Shown: positions 15,404-22,483 of the stretch, in pieces
Numbering within the stretch: position 1 is the stretch's first letter
How the letters are laid out: each line of letters opens with the position of its first letter
Source of the DNA: Clostridia bacterium
GTDB taxonomy: Bacteria > Bacillota > Clostridia > Christensenellales > CAG-138
Direction: 5' to 3'
Assembly: GCA_016296415.1 (NCBI GenBank)
Contig: JAEDJH010000014.1
Span: forward strand, 1-24,148
DNA length: 24,148 nucleotides
Notes under the pieces: generated by a model
What the model was told of the DNA's origin: nothing
The model's database searches: none
What the model saw: the letters and a program-made list of their open reading frames with translations, nothing else
Translations under genes and position numbers: made by a program

Positions 15404-16461
15404 ACCGCTATGAACAAGTGGTCTCCGAGAAGCTCGAAAGGCTGAGGAGCCAAAAAAAATTCAATCTGCTTGCGATAGAAAGCTCCTGCGACGAAACCGC
15501 CGCCTCCGTTCTCACGTCCGAGAGGGAGGTCAGGTCTATGGCAGTGCATACGCAGATACCGCTTCATCAAAGGTACGGCGGCGTCGTGCCGGAGATCGCC
15601 TCACGGAGCCACGTCGAGAGGATAGGCGGTGTTGTGAGATATGCCCTTGAGGATGCGAAAATGAGCATGGAGGACATAGACGCCGTTGCTGTGACCTGCG
15701 GACCGGGACTTGTGGGTGCGCTGCTGGTCGGCGTCAGCTATGCAAAGGGGCTTGCCTTTGCAAGACAGCTTCCTCTTATCGGCGTGAACCATATTGCGGG
15801 GCATATTGCCGCAAATTACATTTCCCACAAGGAGCTTGAGCCCCCGTTCGTGTGCCTTGTTGCCTCCGGGGGACACAGCCATATCGTGGAGGTCGGCGAT
15901 TACTCGCAATTCAGGCTTATCGGCTGCACTCGTGACGATGCGGCGGGTGAGGCGTTTGATAAGGTGGCAAGGGTGCTCGGACTGCCGTATCCCGGTGGAC
16001 CGCATCTTGAAAAGCTTGCGCTGTCGGGAGATGAGAACGCGTTTTCGCTCCACGCCGGCTTTAACGCAAAGCCGATTTTGGATTTCAGCTTTTCGGGGCT
16101 TAAAACCGCCGTGATAAACCTTATGCACAATGCGGAACAGACGGGCAGGGAGCTTAACAAGGCTGACGTAGCGGCGTCTTTTCAGCGTGCCGTCGTGGAT
16201 ACGCTTGTGACAAAGTCCGTGAATGCGGCGATGGAGGCAGGGCACGGGAAGCTTGTGCTTGCCGGAGGGGTGTCCGCAAACACCGTCCTCAGAAACAGGC
16301 TGAGGGTCGCTGCCGAAGCGAAGGGCATAGCTTTCTATTGCCCCGAAATGAAGTATTGTACGGATAACGCCGCAATGATCGGCTGTGCCGGCTATTACGG
16401 TCTGCTCGGCGGGCAAAGTTCCTCGCTCAATCTCAATGCCAACCCCGCTTTGGCACTATAA
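15400..16461 (+). CDS. tsaD: tRNA N6-adenosine threonylcarbamoyltransferase TsaD
   Basis: This 353-aa enzyme transfers threonylcarbamoyl to A37 of ANN-decoding tRNAs, with TsaB/TsaE as partners that are not in this window. Visible motifs are SSCDETAASV (~28-37), the tract TCGPGLVGALLVG (99-111), metal ligands His131/His135 in NHIAGH, GGHSH, and the C-terminal metal-ligand segment YCTDNAAMIGCAG. It starts with about 20 residues (MNRYEQVVSEKLERLRSQKK) before the usual start 'LLAIESSCDET', a short charged extension. ATG 15400 overlaps the stop of the DUF1461 gene by four bases and has only a weak ribosome binding site (AAGGA), as expected for coupling. Confidence 0.95.
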   Translation: MNRYEQVVSEKLERLRSQKKFNLLAIESSCDETAASVLTSEREVRSMAVHTQIPLHQRYGGVVPEIASRSHVERIGGVVRYALEDAKMSMEDIDAVAVTCGPGLVGALLVGVSYAKGLAFARQLPLIGVNHIAGHIAANYISHKELEPPFVCLVASGGHSHIVEVGDYSQFRLIGCTRDDAAGEAFDKVARVLGLPYPGGPHLEKLALSGDENAFSLHAGFNAKPILDFSFSGLKTAVINLMHNAEQTGRELNKADVAASFQRAVVDTLVTKSVNAAMEAGHGKLVLAGGVSANTVLRNRLRVAAEAKGIAFYCPEMKYCTDNAAMIGCAGYYGLLGGQSSSLNLNANPALAL

Positions 16462-16481
16462 TTTTCATTTATTTTCATATT

Positions 16482-16589
16482 TTATCCACACAGCACAATG
16501 TGCATAATGAGGGCGAATGTGAACAACACACAAAAAATGCCGCAGGCAGGGGCTTGTTTTGTGCATAACTTTGTGGAAACTGTGGAAAG
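16482..16589. promoter_or_regulatory. Cluster of DnaA boxes
   Basis: There are three perfect TTATNCACA boxes: TTATCCACA (16482-16490, plus) and TTATGCACA on the minus strand at 16499-16507 and 16560-16568. One box has a single mismatch (minus strand TTGTTCACA, 16518-16526). Two contiguous TGTGGAAA units at 16572-16589 match at seven of nine bases. The first two boxes face each other across 8 bases. A 20-base T-rich stretch lies just to the left. Chance occurrence of three perfect boxes in 87 bases is very unlikely. Confidence 0.7.
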
Positions 16590-16605
16590 GTCATGGGGTT
16601 TTAAC

Positions 16606-16630
16606 AAAAAATACCCCCGAAGGGGTGTAT
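16606..16630 (-). terminator. Minus-strand rho-independent terminator-like hairpin
   Basis: ATACCCC (16611-16617) with C16618 pairs with GGGG and GTAT (16622-16625, 16627-16630) around a GAA loop, 8 bp with one bulged T. On the minus strand it is followed by TTTTTT (16611-16606). No minus-strand gene upstream of it is convincing, so it may end an antisense or small RNA. Confidence 0.45.
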
Positions 16631-16793
16631 GTGTGAAAAAGTAAAAGAGCACATCTGTAAAAAAGTTACGATATTATCCATTATAATTATTCTTCCCAAG
16701 TCGATGGATTTCCTGCGCAAAACCAAGGCATACCTATCCTGTCGAATGCCTTTTTTGAAGGGTGCCAAGCGGCTGAAAAAGGCGAATATATAA
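16629..16793 (+). CDS. Possible small basic protein (54 aa)
   Basis: An open frame from ATG 16629 encodes 54 residues beginning MCEKVKEHICKKVTILSIII and ending LKGAKRLKKANI. It is strongly basic, with a short hydrophobic stretch (ILSIIIIL) near residue 18. AAGGGG (16620-16625) is only 3 bases before the ATG and is within a hairpin. The frame also runs through a terminator-like hairpin at 16725-16756. I recognise no family. It could be a real cationic mini-protein or chance; the evidence is thin. Confidence 0.2.
   Translation: MCEKVKEHICKKVTILSIIIILPKSMDFLRKTKAYLSCRMPFLKGAKRLKKANI
16725..16756 (+). terminator. Plus-strand rho-independent terminator-like hairpin
   Basis: AAGGCAT (16725-16731) pairs with ATGCCTT (16746-16752), and six Ts follow (16751-16756). 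An alternative pairing, TCGA-GGAT (16701-16709) with ATCC-TCGA (16736-16745), crosses it, so the two are mutually exclusive or form a pseudoknot. The transcript it would end is not known; a TATAAT at 16682-16687 could start a ~60-base RNA. Confidence 0.45.
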
Positions 16794-16812
16794 GAAATTA
16801 TCGGTTTTGGCA

Positions 16813-16841
16813 TTTACAAAGCGTGCCGATTGTGCTAATAT
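16813..16841 (+). promoter_or_regulatory. Promoter of tig
   Basis: TTTACA (16813-16818), 17 bases, then TAATAT (16836-16841) with an extended TGn just before it (TGC, 16833-16835). It lies 47 bases before the tig ATG. Confidence 0.55.
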
Positions 16842-16888
16842 TACATATTGTGTTAAAGTTGACATGAGTATGTTTTTGGAGGAATATT

Positions 16889-18205
16889 ATGAGCACTGTA
16901 ACCAAGCTTGAAGGCAGCAAGGTCAAACTGACCATAGAAATGACCGAAGAGGCACTCGAGGCCGGCATTCGCCGTGAATACCCGAGAGCGGCCAAGCGCT
17001 ACAACATCCCCGGCTTCCGCAAGGGAAAGGCCCCGAGGAAGGTCATTGAGAACGCATACGGCCCCCTCGTGTTCCTTGAGGACGGCTTTGATTCGGCATA
17101 TCCCGCACTCTATGAGGAGGCTGTCAAGGAGCATGATATAAAGCCCATTGATAATCCCGCAATAGAGATCGAAGCGGTCAGGATGCTCGGCGCAGAAGAT
17201 CTTCCCGAGGGCGTAGCAATTCGCTTCTCCGCAACCGTTCCCGTAATGCCCAAAGTAACTCTCGGACAGTACAAAGGTATAGAGGTTGAAAAACCTGAGT
17301 ATAATGTTACGGATGAGGCTGTCGATTCCGAGATAGAAAAAGCACGCCGTGAACGTGCAAGGCTCGTAGTCGTTGAGCGTCCCGTCGAAAACGGCGACAC
17401 GGTAAACCTTAACTACTCCGGCAGCGTGGACGGCGTAAAGTTTGACGGCGGCACCGCAGAGGAGCAGGAGCTCAGGATAGGCAGCGGCGCATTCATCCCC
17501 GGCTTTGAGGAGCAGCTTGTCGGCATGAGCATCGGCGAGGACAAGGACATAACCGTAACCTTCCCGAGCGAATACCACGCACCCGAGCTTGCGGGCAAAG
17601 AGGCGGTTTTCGCTATCCATATCAATGACATCAGCGTTGAGGAGCTTCCCGAGCTCAACGACGATTTTGCAAAGGATGCAAGCGACTTTGAGACCGTTGA
17701 GGAGTGGAGAAACAGCGAGCGTAAAAAGCTCGAGGAAACTGCGGCACAGAGGGCGGCGACGGAGTTTGAAAACCGTGCTATAGAAGCGGCGGCGGCAAAC
17801 TGCGAGGTGGAGATCCCCGAGATACTTATCGAGCGTGAAACCGACAGGATGGTGGAGGATTTTGCAAGGATGCTCAGCCAGCAGGGTCTTTCCATTGATA
17901 TGTACATGCAGTTCTCCGGTTCCGACAAGGAAGCGCTCAGGGCGAGCTACCGCGAGTCGGCGGAAAAGAACGTAAGGATCAGGATGATGTTTGAAAAGCT
18001 TATCGAGGTCGAGGGTATAAAGGCCACCGATGAGGAGATAATGGAAGAAGTACGCAAGTTTGCCGAGGGCTTCGGCGACGATGCGGCAAAAGAAAGATTT
18101 ATCAACAGCGCAGGCGAGGACATCAAGAGCTACTTTAGCGACAGGATCGCCGTGGATAAGGCTGTAAAGCTTATAATGGACAACGTTCTGGAGAAGCAGG
18201 CATAA
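16889..18205 (+). CDS. tig: Trigger factor (ribosome-associated chaperone, peptidyl-prolyl isomerase)
   Basis: This 438-aa protein has full family length. The N-terminal ribosome-binding domain carries the L23-docking signature GFRKGKAPR (42-50). An FKBP-type PPIase domain follows (~165-250), with NGDTVNLNYSGSVDGVKFDGG and FIPGFEEQLVGMSIGE. The C-terminal helical chaperone arms run from ~255 to 435. It binds nascent chains at the exit tunnel and delays misfolding. GGAGG (16878-16882) precedes the ATG by 6 bases. It is the first gene of the conserved tig-clpP-clpX cluster; the gap to clpP (118 bases) has a hairpin but no T-run, so read-through is likely. Confidence 0.97.
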   Translation: MSTVTKLEGSKVKLTIEMTEEALEAGIRREYPRAAKRYNIPGFRKGKAPRKVIENAYGPLVFLEDGFDSAYPALYEEAVKEHDIKPIDNPAIEIEAVRMLGAEDLPEGVAIRFSATVPVMPKVTLGQYKGIEVEKPEYNVTDEAVDSEIEKARRERARLVVVERPVENGDTVNLNYSGSVDGVKFDGGTAEEQELRIGSGAFIPGFEEQLVGMSIGEDKDITVTFPSEYHAPELAGKEAVFAIHINDISVEELPELNDDFAKDASDFETVEEWRNSERKKLEETAAQRAATEFENRAIEAAAANCEVEIPEILIERETDRMVEDFARMLSQQGLSIDMYMQFSGSDKEALRASYRESAEKNVRIRMMFEKLIEVEGIKATDEEIMEEVRKFAEGFGDDAAKERFINSAGEDIKSYFSDRIAVDKAVKLIMDNVLEKQA

Positions 18206-18226
18206 GCCTCATAAAAGCGCAAGAGT

Positions 18227-18257
18227 CGGCAGCGGCGCCCGAAAAGCGTTGCTGCCG
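18227..18257 (+). other. Hairpin between tig and clpP
   Basis: CGGCAGC (18227-18233) pairs with GCTGCCG (18251-18257). No T-run follows, so it is more likely a processing or stability element than a terminator. Confidence 0.45.
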
Positions 18258-18291
18258 CATAAACAGATTCGTTGTACGGATTCAAAGAAAG

Positions 18292-18326
18292 AAAGGAATG
18301 CCTGCCGACAAAGCGGGCAGCGGATG
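18292..18326 (+). promoter_or_regulatory. clpP ribosome binding site separated from the start by a hairpin
   Basis: The only good Shine-Dalgarno sequence is AAAGGA (18292-18297), 26 bases before ATG 18324. A hairpin, CTGCC (18302-18306) with GGCAG (18316-18320), fills the space and would bring the two to an effective ~7 bases. Confidence 0.4.
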
Positions 18327-18914
18327 GAGAATATGTTAATACCGACCGTAATAGAGCAGACCGGCAAGGGTGAAAGAGCCTATGATATTTATTCGAGGCT
18401 GCTGAAGGACAGAATAGTCTTTTTGGGCGACGAGGTGAACGACGTTACCGCAAATCTTGTGATAGCGCAGCTGCTTTTCCTCGAAGCGGAAGACCCTGAT
18501 AAGGACATATTTTTCTATATAAACAGCCCGGGCGGCTCGGTCAGCGCCGGACTTGCGATTTACGACACTATGCAGTATATCAAGTGTGACGTATCCACAA
18601 TATGCGTGGGTATGGCGGCATCTATGGGTGCATTCCTGCTGGCGGCGGGCGCAAAGGGCAAGCGCAGGGCGCTTCCCAACAGCGAGATAATGATACATCA
18701 GCCCAGCGGTGGAGCCAGCGGTCAGGCGTCGGATATAGCCATTCATGCGGAGCATATACTGAAGATAAAGAATAAGCTCAACAGCATACTTGCCAAGCGT
18801 ACCGGTCAGCCCATTGAGAGGGTTGCGGCGGATACGGAGAGGGACAACTATATGTCCGCCGAACAGGCGCTCGAATACGGTCTTATCGACGAGATAATTC
18901 CGCCGAGAAGATAA
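18324..18914 (+). CDS. clpP: ATP-dependent Clp protease proteolytic subunit ClpP
   Basis: This 196-aa serine peptidase forms the double-heptamer chamber that degrades proteins fed by ClpX or other Clp ATPases. The start LIPTVIEQTGKGERAYDIYS is the family N-terminus. The catalytic triad is Ser100 in GMAASMGAF, His125 in MIHQPSGG and Asp170 in DTERDNYMSA. The start is uncertain: ATG 18324 gives MENMLIPTV, and ATG 18333 three codons later fits homologues equally well. Neither has a ribosome binding site at normal distance. An upstream in-frame TTG (18249) would add 25 unconserved residues and is rejected. It is co-directional with tig and clpX, and the set is probably one transcript. Confidence 0.96.
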   Translation: MENMLIPTVIEQTGKGERAYDIYSRLLKDRIVFLGDEVNDVTANLVIAQLLFLEAEDPDKDIFFYINSPGGSVSAGLAIYDTMQYIKCDVSTICVGMAASMGAFLLAAGAKGKRRALPNSEIMIHQPSGGASGQASDIAIHAEHILKIKNKLNSILAKRTGQPIERVAADTERDNYMSAEQALEYGLIDEIIPPRR

Positions 18915-18988
18915 GCTCCGGCGGCAGAACGCCCACGTTTTAATGAAAGGAAGGCTTTGCATTATAGATGCGGAGCCGTGGTCAGGGT

Positions 18989-20242
18989 ATGGCAAAAAAT
19001 GACGATAAAAACAACAGCAATATAGTTTGCACATTCTGCGGGAAAAAGCAAAACGAAGTAAAGCGTATAATTGCGGGTCCCGGGGTGAATATATGTAACG
19101 AGTGCGTCGAGCTTTGTCAGGATATACTCGACGACGATTATACGACGGCGGAAATGGACATAGGCGACATTGCCAAGCCCCGTGAAATTGCCGAGGTGCT
19201 TGACCAATACGTTGTCGGACAGAGTGACGCAAAAAAGGCGCTTTCCGTTGCGGTTTACAACCACTATAAGCGCATAAACGAGAAAAAGACGGACGATGTG
19301 GAGCTTCAAAAGAGCAACATAGTCATGCTTGGGCCGACGGGCTGCGGAAAAACTCTGCTTGCACAGACGCTTGCAAAGGTGCTTAATGTGCCGTTTGCCG
19401 TTGCGGATGCGACGTCGCTGACGGAGGCCGGCTATGTTGGCGAGGACGTTGAAAACATACTTCTTAAGCTCATACAGGCGGCGGACTACAATATCGAGCG
19501 TGCCGAGCACGGCATAGTCTATATAGACGAAATAGACAAAATCGCACGAAAGAGCGAAAACCCCTCCATCACAAGGGATGTTTCGGGCGAGGGCGTACAG
19601 CAGGCTCTTCTGAAGATAATCGAGGGTACGGTTGCAAGCGTACCGCCTCAGGGCGGCAGGAAGCATCCGCATCAGGAATGCCTGCAGATTGACACCACCA
19701 ACATACTGTTTATATGCGGCGGCGCCTTTGGCGGCATAGAGGACATTATAAGCCGCAGAACGGGCAAAAAACTGATGGGCTTTGGTGCAGACGTGCAGAC
19801 CAATGTGGAAAAGGACGTCGGTACGATACTCAAAAACATACTTCCCGAGGACTTGCTCAAATTCGGTCTTATTCCGGAGTTTGTGGGACGTGTGCCGGTC
19901 ATAGTGACGCTGCACCAGCTTGACGAGAAGGCACTCATAAACATCCTCACAAAGCCGAAAAATGCGCTGACGAGGCAGTATAAGCGTATGCTCGAGCTGG
20001 ACGGAGTTGAGCTTGAGTTTGAGCATGAGGCGCTTATCGAGGTCGCCAAAGAAGCGATTGCAAGAAAGACCGGTGCGAGAGGCCTGAGAGCAATTCTTGA
20101 GAACGTGATGCTCGACATAATGTACGAGATACCCTCGAGAACAGATGTTAAAAAGTGCATCATAACCAAGGAAGTCATTTGTGACAAAAAGCCCCCCGTT
20201 CTCATCACGGAGAGCGCAGGGGAAAAGCCGAAATTGGCTTAA
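18989..20242 (+). CDS. clpX: ATP-dependent Clp protease ATP-binding subunit ClpX
   Basis: This 417-aa AAA+ unfoldase matches the family length. The N-terminal zinc-binding domain has CTFCGK and CNECVELC. Walker A is GPTGCGKT (115-122) and Walker B IVYIDEID (Asp180-Glu181 onward). The pore loop GYVGED, the GGRKHPHQE loop and the ClpP-docking tripeptide are also present; the last reads Met-Gly-Phe (263-265) where most have Ile-Gly-Phe. I chose ATG 18989 (MAKNDDKNNSN) because it matches homologues, although AAAGGAAGG (18946-18954) is closer to an in-frame ATG at 18968 that would add seven residues. A strong terminator follows. It recognises tagged or damaged substrates and threads them into ClpP. 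Confidence 0.96.
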   Translation: MAKNDDKNNSNIVCTFCGKKQNEVKRIIAGPGVNICNECVELCQDILDDDYTTAEMDIGDIAKPREIAEVLDQYVVGQSDAKKALSVAVYNHYKRINEKKTDDVELQKSNIVMLGPTGCGKTLLAQTLAKVLNVPFAVADATSLTEAGYVGEDVENILLKLIQAADYNIERAEHGIVYIDEIDKIARKSENPSITRDVSGEGVQQALLKIIEGTVASVPPQGGRKHPHQECLQIDTTNILFICGGAFGGIEDIISRRTGKKLMGFGADVQTNVEKDVGTILKNILPEDLLKFGLIPEFVGRVPVIVTLHQLDEKALINILTKPKNALTRQYKRMLELDGVELEFEHEALIEVAKEAIARKTGARGLRAILENVMLDIMYEIPSRTDVKKCIITKEVICDKKPPVLITESAGEKPKLA

Positions 20243-20260
20243 CAACAAAGCAAAACGATC

Positions 20261-20289
20261 AAGGGTGGCGAAACAGCCACTCTTTTTTT
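20261..20289 (+). terminator. Rho-independent terminator of the tig-clpP-clpX cluster
   Basis: AAGGGTGGC (20261-20269) pairs with GCCACTCTT (20276-20284), 9 bp with one G-U pair and a GAAACA loop. A T-run (20283-20289) follows. Confidence 0.85.
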
Positions 20290-20292
20290 GCG

Positions 20293-20319
20293 AAAAAAGA
20301 CAGCCTTCATGCGGCTGCC
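20293..20319 (-). terminator. Rho-independent terminator of the nagB-glmM-GlmU-like cluster
   Basis: On the minus strand GGCAGCC (20319-20313) pairs with GGCTGTC (20305-20299), with one G-U pair, and TTTTTT follows (20298-20293). It lies back to back with the clpX terminator. Confidence 0.75.
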
Positions 20320-20339
20320 TTTGATTTTTATTATCGGTT

Positions 20340-20999
20340 TCAGTCCTTTTTGACTATGGAGTCGTTGGCCTTGTAGATGCTGTTTTCGGGTACAACGCCC
20401 CTAACGCACGACACGGGATATATGCTGGAGCCTCTGCCTACCACCGTGCCGGGATTAAGCACGCTGTTGCAGCCCACCTCAACGTTGTCGCCGAGTATCG
20501 CACCGAACTTTTTACGCCCCGTTGGGAGCAGCTCACCGGAGTTTTTGACCACAACGAGCGTTTTGTCGCTCTTTACGTTGGAGGTTATGGAGCCGGCGCC
20601 CATGTGCGCCTTGTAGCCCAGAATCGAATCGCCGACATAATTGTAATGCGGCACCTGCACGTTGTTGAACAGCACGACGTTTTTAAGCTCGGTCGAGTTG
20701 CCGACGACACAGTTTTTGCCGACAAGTGCGTTGCCTCTGATGAACGCACAGTGGCGCACCTCGGCGTTTTCGTCGATTATGCAGGGGCCTGCGATATATG
20801 CGGAGGGATAGACATTTGCGGTCTTGGCGATCCACACGTTCTCGGAGGGGTTGTAGAATTTATCCGCAGGCAGGCTCTTGCCAAGCGAGATAATAAAGTC
20901 GCCTATATCCCCGAGTGCCTCCCAGGGATATTCCTTGCCGTCAAAAAGCCCGGCGGCAATGGTTTGAGAAAGATCCAAAAGCTGGTTCGTCTTATACAT
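20340..20999 (-). CDS. Left-handed beta-helix protein related to GlmU acetyltransferase domain
   Basis: This 219-aa protein is dominated by hexapeptide-repeat turns (residues ~50-210; for example VWIAKTANVYPSAYIAGPCI, AEVRHCAFIRGNALVGKN and NVEVGCNSVLNPGTVVGRG). These build a left-handed beta-helix. The middle 'NVQVPHYNYVGDSILGYKAHMGAGSITSN' closely resembles the acetyl-CoA/GlcN-1-P site region of GlmU. There is no N-terminal uridylyltransferase domain. Clostridial homologues are often labelled UDP-N-acetylglucosamine pyrophosphorylase, although they lack that domain. It may acetylate glucosamine-1-phosphate made by the adjacent GlmM, but this is inference. The gene lies 24 bases after glmM with GGGGGAAG as ribosome binding site, so it is the last gene of that operon. 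Confidence 0.8.
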   Translation of the reverse strand: MYKTNQLLDLSQTIAAGLFDGKEYPWEALGDIGDFIISLGKSLPADKFYNPSENVWIAKTANVYPSAYIAGPCIIDENAEVRHCAFIRGNALVGKNCVVGNSTELKNVVLFNNVQVPHYNYVGDSILGYKAHMGAGSITSNVKSDKTLVVVKNSGELLPTGRKKFGAILGDNVEVGCNSVLNPGTVVGRGSSIYPVSCVRGVVPENSIYKANDSIVKKD

Positions 21000-21023
21000 A
21001 AAAAACTTCCCCCTTGTGGCAGA

Positions 21024-22379
21024 TTAAGCTTTAATCTCGATCAAAAGTCCCTTTTTTGCCATAACCTCGATCACGCCGTCAACCTTTTCGGCGCACAGCT
21101 CCTTTGAGGGCGCTTCGACCATGACCCTGAGCACGGGCTCGGTGCCGCTCTTTCTGAGCAATATCCTGCCCTGAGAGCCGAGACTTTCGGTTACGGCATC
21201 AACGGCGGCCTGTACGTCGGGGTCGTTCATGGCGGAGTCTTTGTCGGTCACCCTGACGTTTTTCAATACCTGAGGATATACCTTCATGGGCTCTGCAAGC
21301 ACCGAAAGCGGCTGCTTCTTTGTAAGCATGACCTCCATGAGCTTTATTGCGGTCAAAAGCCCGTCGCCGGTCGTGGCATACTTGCTGAAAATTATGTGGC
21401 CGGACTGCTCGCCGCCGATAAGATGACCGTTTTGACGCATGTTTTCATATACGTATTTGTCACCGACGGCGGTTTTTTCATAGGCTATGCCGACTTCGTC
21501 AAACGCCTTGTAAAGTCCGAAGTTTGACATAACGGTCGTTACAACTGTGTTGTTTGTGAGCATACCCTTTTCCTTGAGGTAGCAGCCGTAGATGTATAGT
21601 ATTTTATCGCCGTCAACGAGATCGCCGTTTTCATCCACCGCAAGGCAGCGGTCGGCGTCACCGTCAAATGCAAAGCCCGCATCAAGCTTGTGCGCTTTGA
21701 CGTATTCCTGCAGATGCTCGATGTGCGTGGAGCCGCAGTTCGTGTTTACGTTTATGCCGTCGGGCGTGTTGTTTATAACGTGAGTTTCGGCGCCGAGTGC
21801 ATCGAATATGCTCTTTGCTATCATCCATGTGCTGCCGTTTGCACAGTCGAGACCGATTTTCATGCCCTTGTAGGAGTGTGTGGCGAGCGTGACAAGATAG
21901 CCGATGTAGCGGTTTCTTCCCGCCGCATGGTCTATCACCCTGCCGATATTTTCACCGGTGGCGTACGGAATATCGCCGTATTCACCGTCAAGATACTTTT
22001 CGACCTCGTTGATAACGGCGACCTCCATCTTTTCACCCTGACCGTTTATCAGCTTTATGCCGTTGTCGAAGAAGGGGTTATGGCTTGCAGAGATCATTAT
22101 TCCGCAGTCAAATTCCTCGGTGCGCGCGATATAGGCCACGCTCGGCGTGGTGGTAACGTGCATCGTATAGGCGTCTGCGCCGCTTGCGGTTATGCCTGCG
22201 CAGAGCGCACACTCGAACATATAGCTCGAAAGCCTTGTGTCCTTGCCGATAACTATGCGGCATTTGTGGTCCCTGCCGTAATAGTGACCGATGAAGCGAC
22301 CTATCTTATATGCGTGTTCAACGGTAAGGTCGCAGTTCGCTTTTCCCCTGAAGCCGTCTGTTCCGAAATATTTTGACAT
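21024..22379 (-). CDS. glmM: Phosphoglucosamine mutase GlmM
   Basis: This 451-aa enzyme converts glucosamine-6-phosphate to glucosamine-1-phosphate for UDP-GlcNAc and peptidoglycan synthesis. Motifs in order are YFGTDGFRG at the N-terminus, the phosphoserine loop MISASHNP with Ser99, the magnesium loop DGDADR (239-244), the sugar loop GGEQSGHIIF, and the phosphate-binding RKSGTEPVLRVM near the C-terminus. ISASHNP, rather than TASHNP, points to GlmM over phosphomannomutase. ATG 22379 follows AAAGGA (22391-22386) at 6 bases; an upstream in-frame start (22427) is rejected because MSKYFGTDG is the conserved start. It sits between nagB and the GlmU-like gene on the same strand. Confidence 0.95.
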   Translation of the reverse strand: MSKYFGTDGFRGKANCDLTVEHAYKIGRFIGHYYGRDHKCRIVIGKDTRLSSYMFECALCAGITASGADAYTMHVTTTPSVAYIARTEEFDCGIMISASHNPFFDNGIKLINGQGEKMEVAVINEVEKYLDGEYGDIPYATGENIGRVIDHAAGRNRYIGYLVTLATHSYKGMKIGLDCANGSTWMIAKSIFDALGAETHVINNTPDGINVNTNCGSTHIEHLQEYVKAHKLDAGFAFDGDADRCLAVDENGDLVDGDKILYIYGCYLKEKGMLTNNTVVTTVMSNFGLYKAFDEVGIAYEKTAVGDKYVYENMRQNGHLIGGEQSGHIIFSKYATTGDGLLTAIKLMEVMLTKKQPLSVLAEPMKVYPQVLKNVRVTDKDSAMNDPDVQAAVDAVTESLGSQGRILLRKSGTEPVLRVMVEAPSKELCAEKVDGVIEVMAKKGLLIEIKA

Positions 22380-22419
22380 AATGATTCCTTTCTCGCCCAA
22401 AGTGCAGGCTGTGCAAACC

Positions 22420-22465
22420 GTCCGCAAGCTTAAAGACCGTCTGCGGACACAGCGTCTGCTGACGC
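22420..22465 (-). other. Two hairpins in the nagB-glmM intercistronic region
   Basis: GTCCGC (22420-22425) pairs with GCGGAC (22443-22448), and GCGTC (22452-22456) pairs with GACGC (22461-22465) around a 4-base loop. No T-run follows on the minus strand. These may stabilise or allow processing of the nagB-glmM transcript and so uncouple the levels of opposing enzymes. Confidence 0.45.
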
Positions 22466-22483
22466 AGGGCGTGTTAGATTTAT

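Larger units (their letters stand above)
16462..16888. other. 427-base tsaD-tig intergenic region with DnaA boxes, hairpins and possible small ORF
   Basis: This is the largest gap in the window. It holds, in order, an AT-rich stretch (16461-16481), a DnaA-box cluster (16482-16589), a minus-strand terminator-like hairpin (16606-16630), a possible 54-codon ORF (16629-16793) with a plus-strand terminator-like hairpin inside it (16725-16756), and the tig promoter (16813-16841). Confidence 0.7.

Noticed and set aside
16461..16589. Chromosomal replication origin oriC
   Set aside because: DnaA boxes are present, but dnaA/dnaN/rpmH are not nearby and genes do not diverge from the site; kept only as a DnaA-box cluster.
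16601..16813. 70-codon minus-strand frame
   Set aside because: It runs through a minus-strand terminator hairpin and has no ribosome binding site or recognisable motif.
18962..20248. 428-codon open frame on the minus strand
   Set aside because: It is the antisense shadow of clpX; the low frequency of stops follows from clpX codon use.
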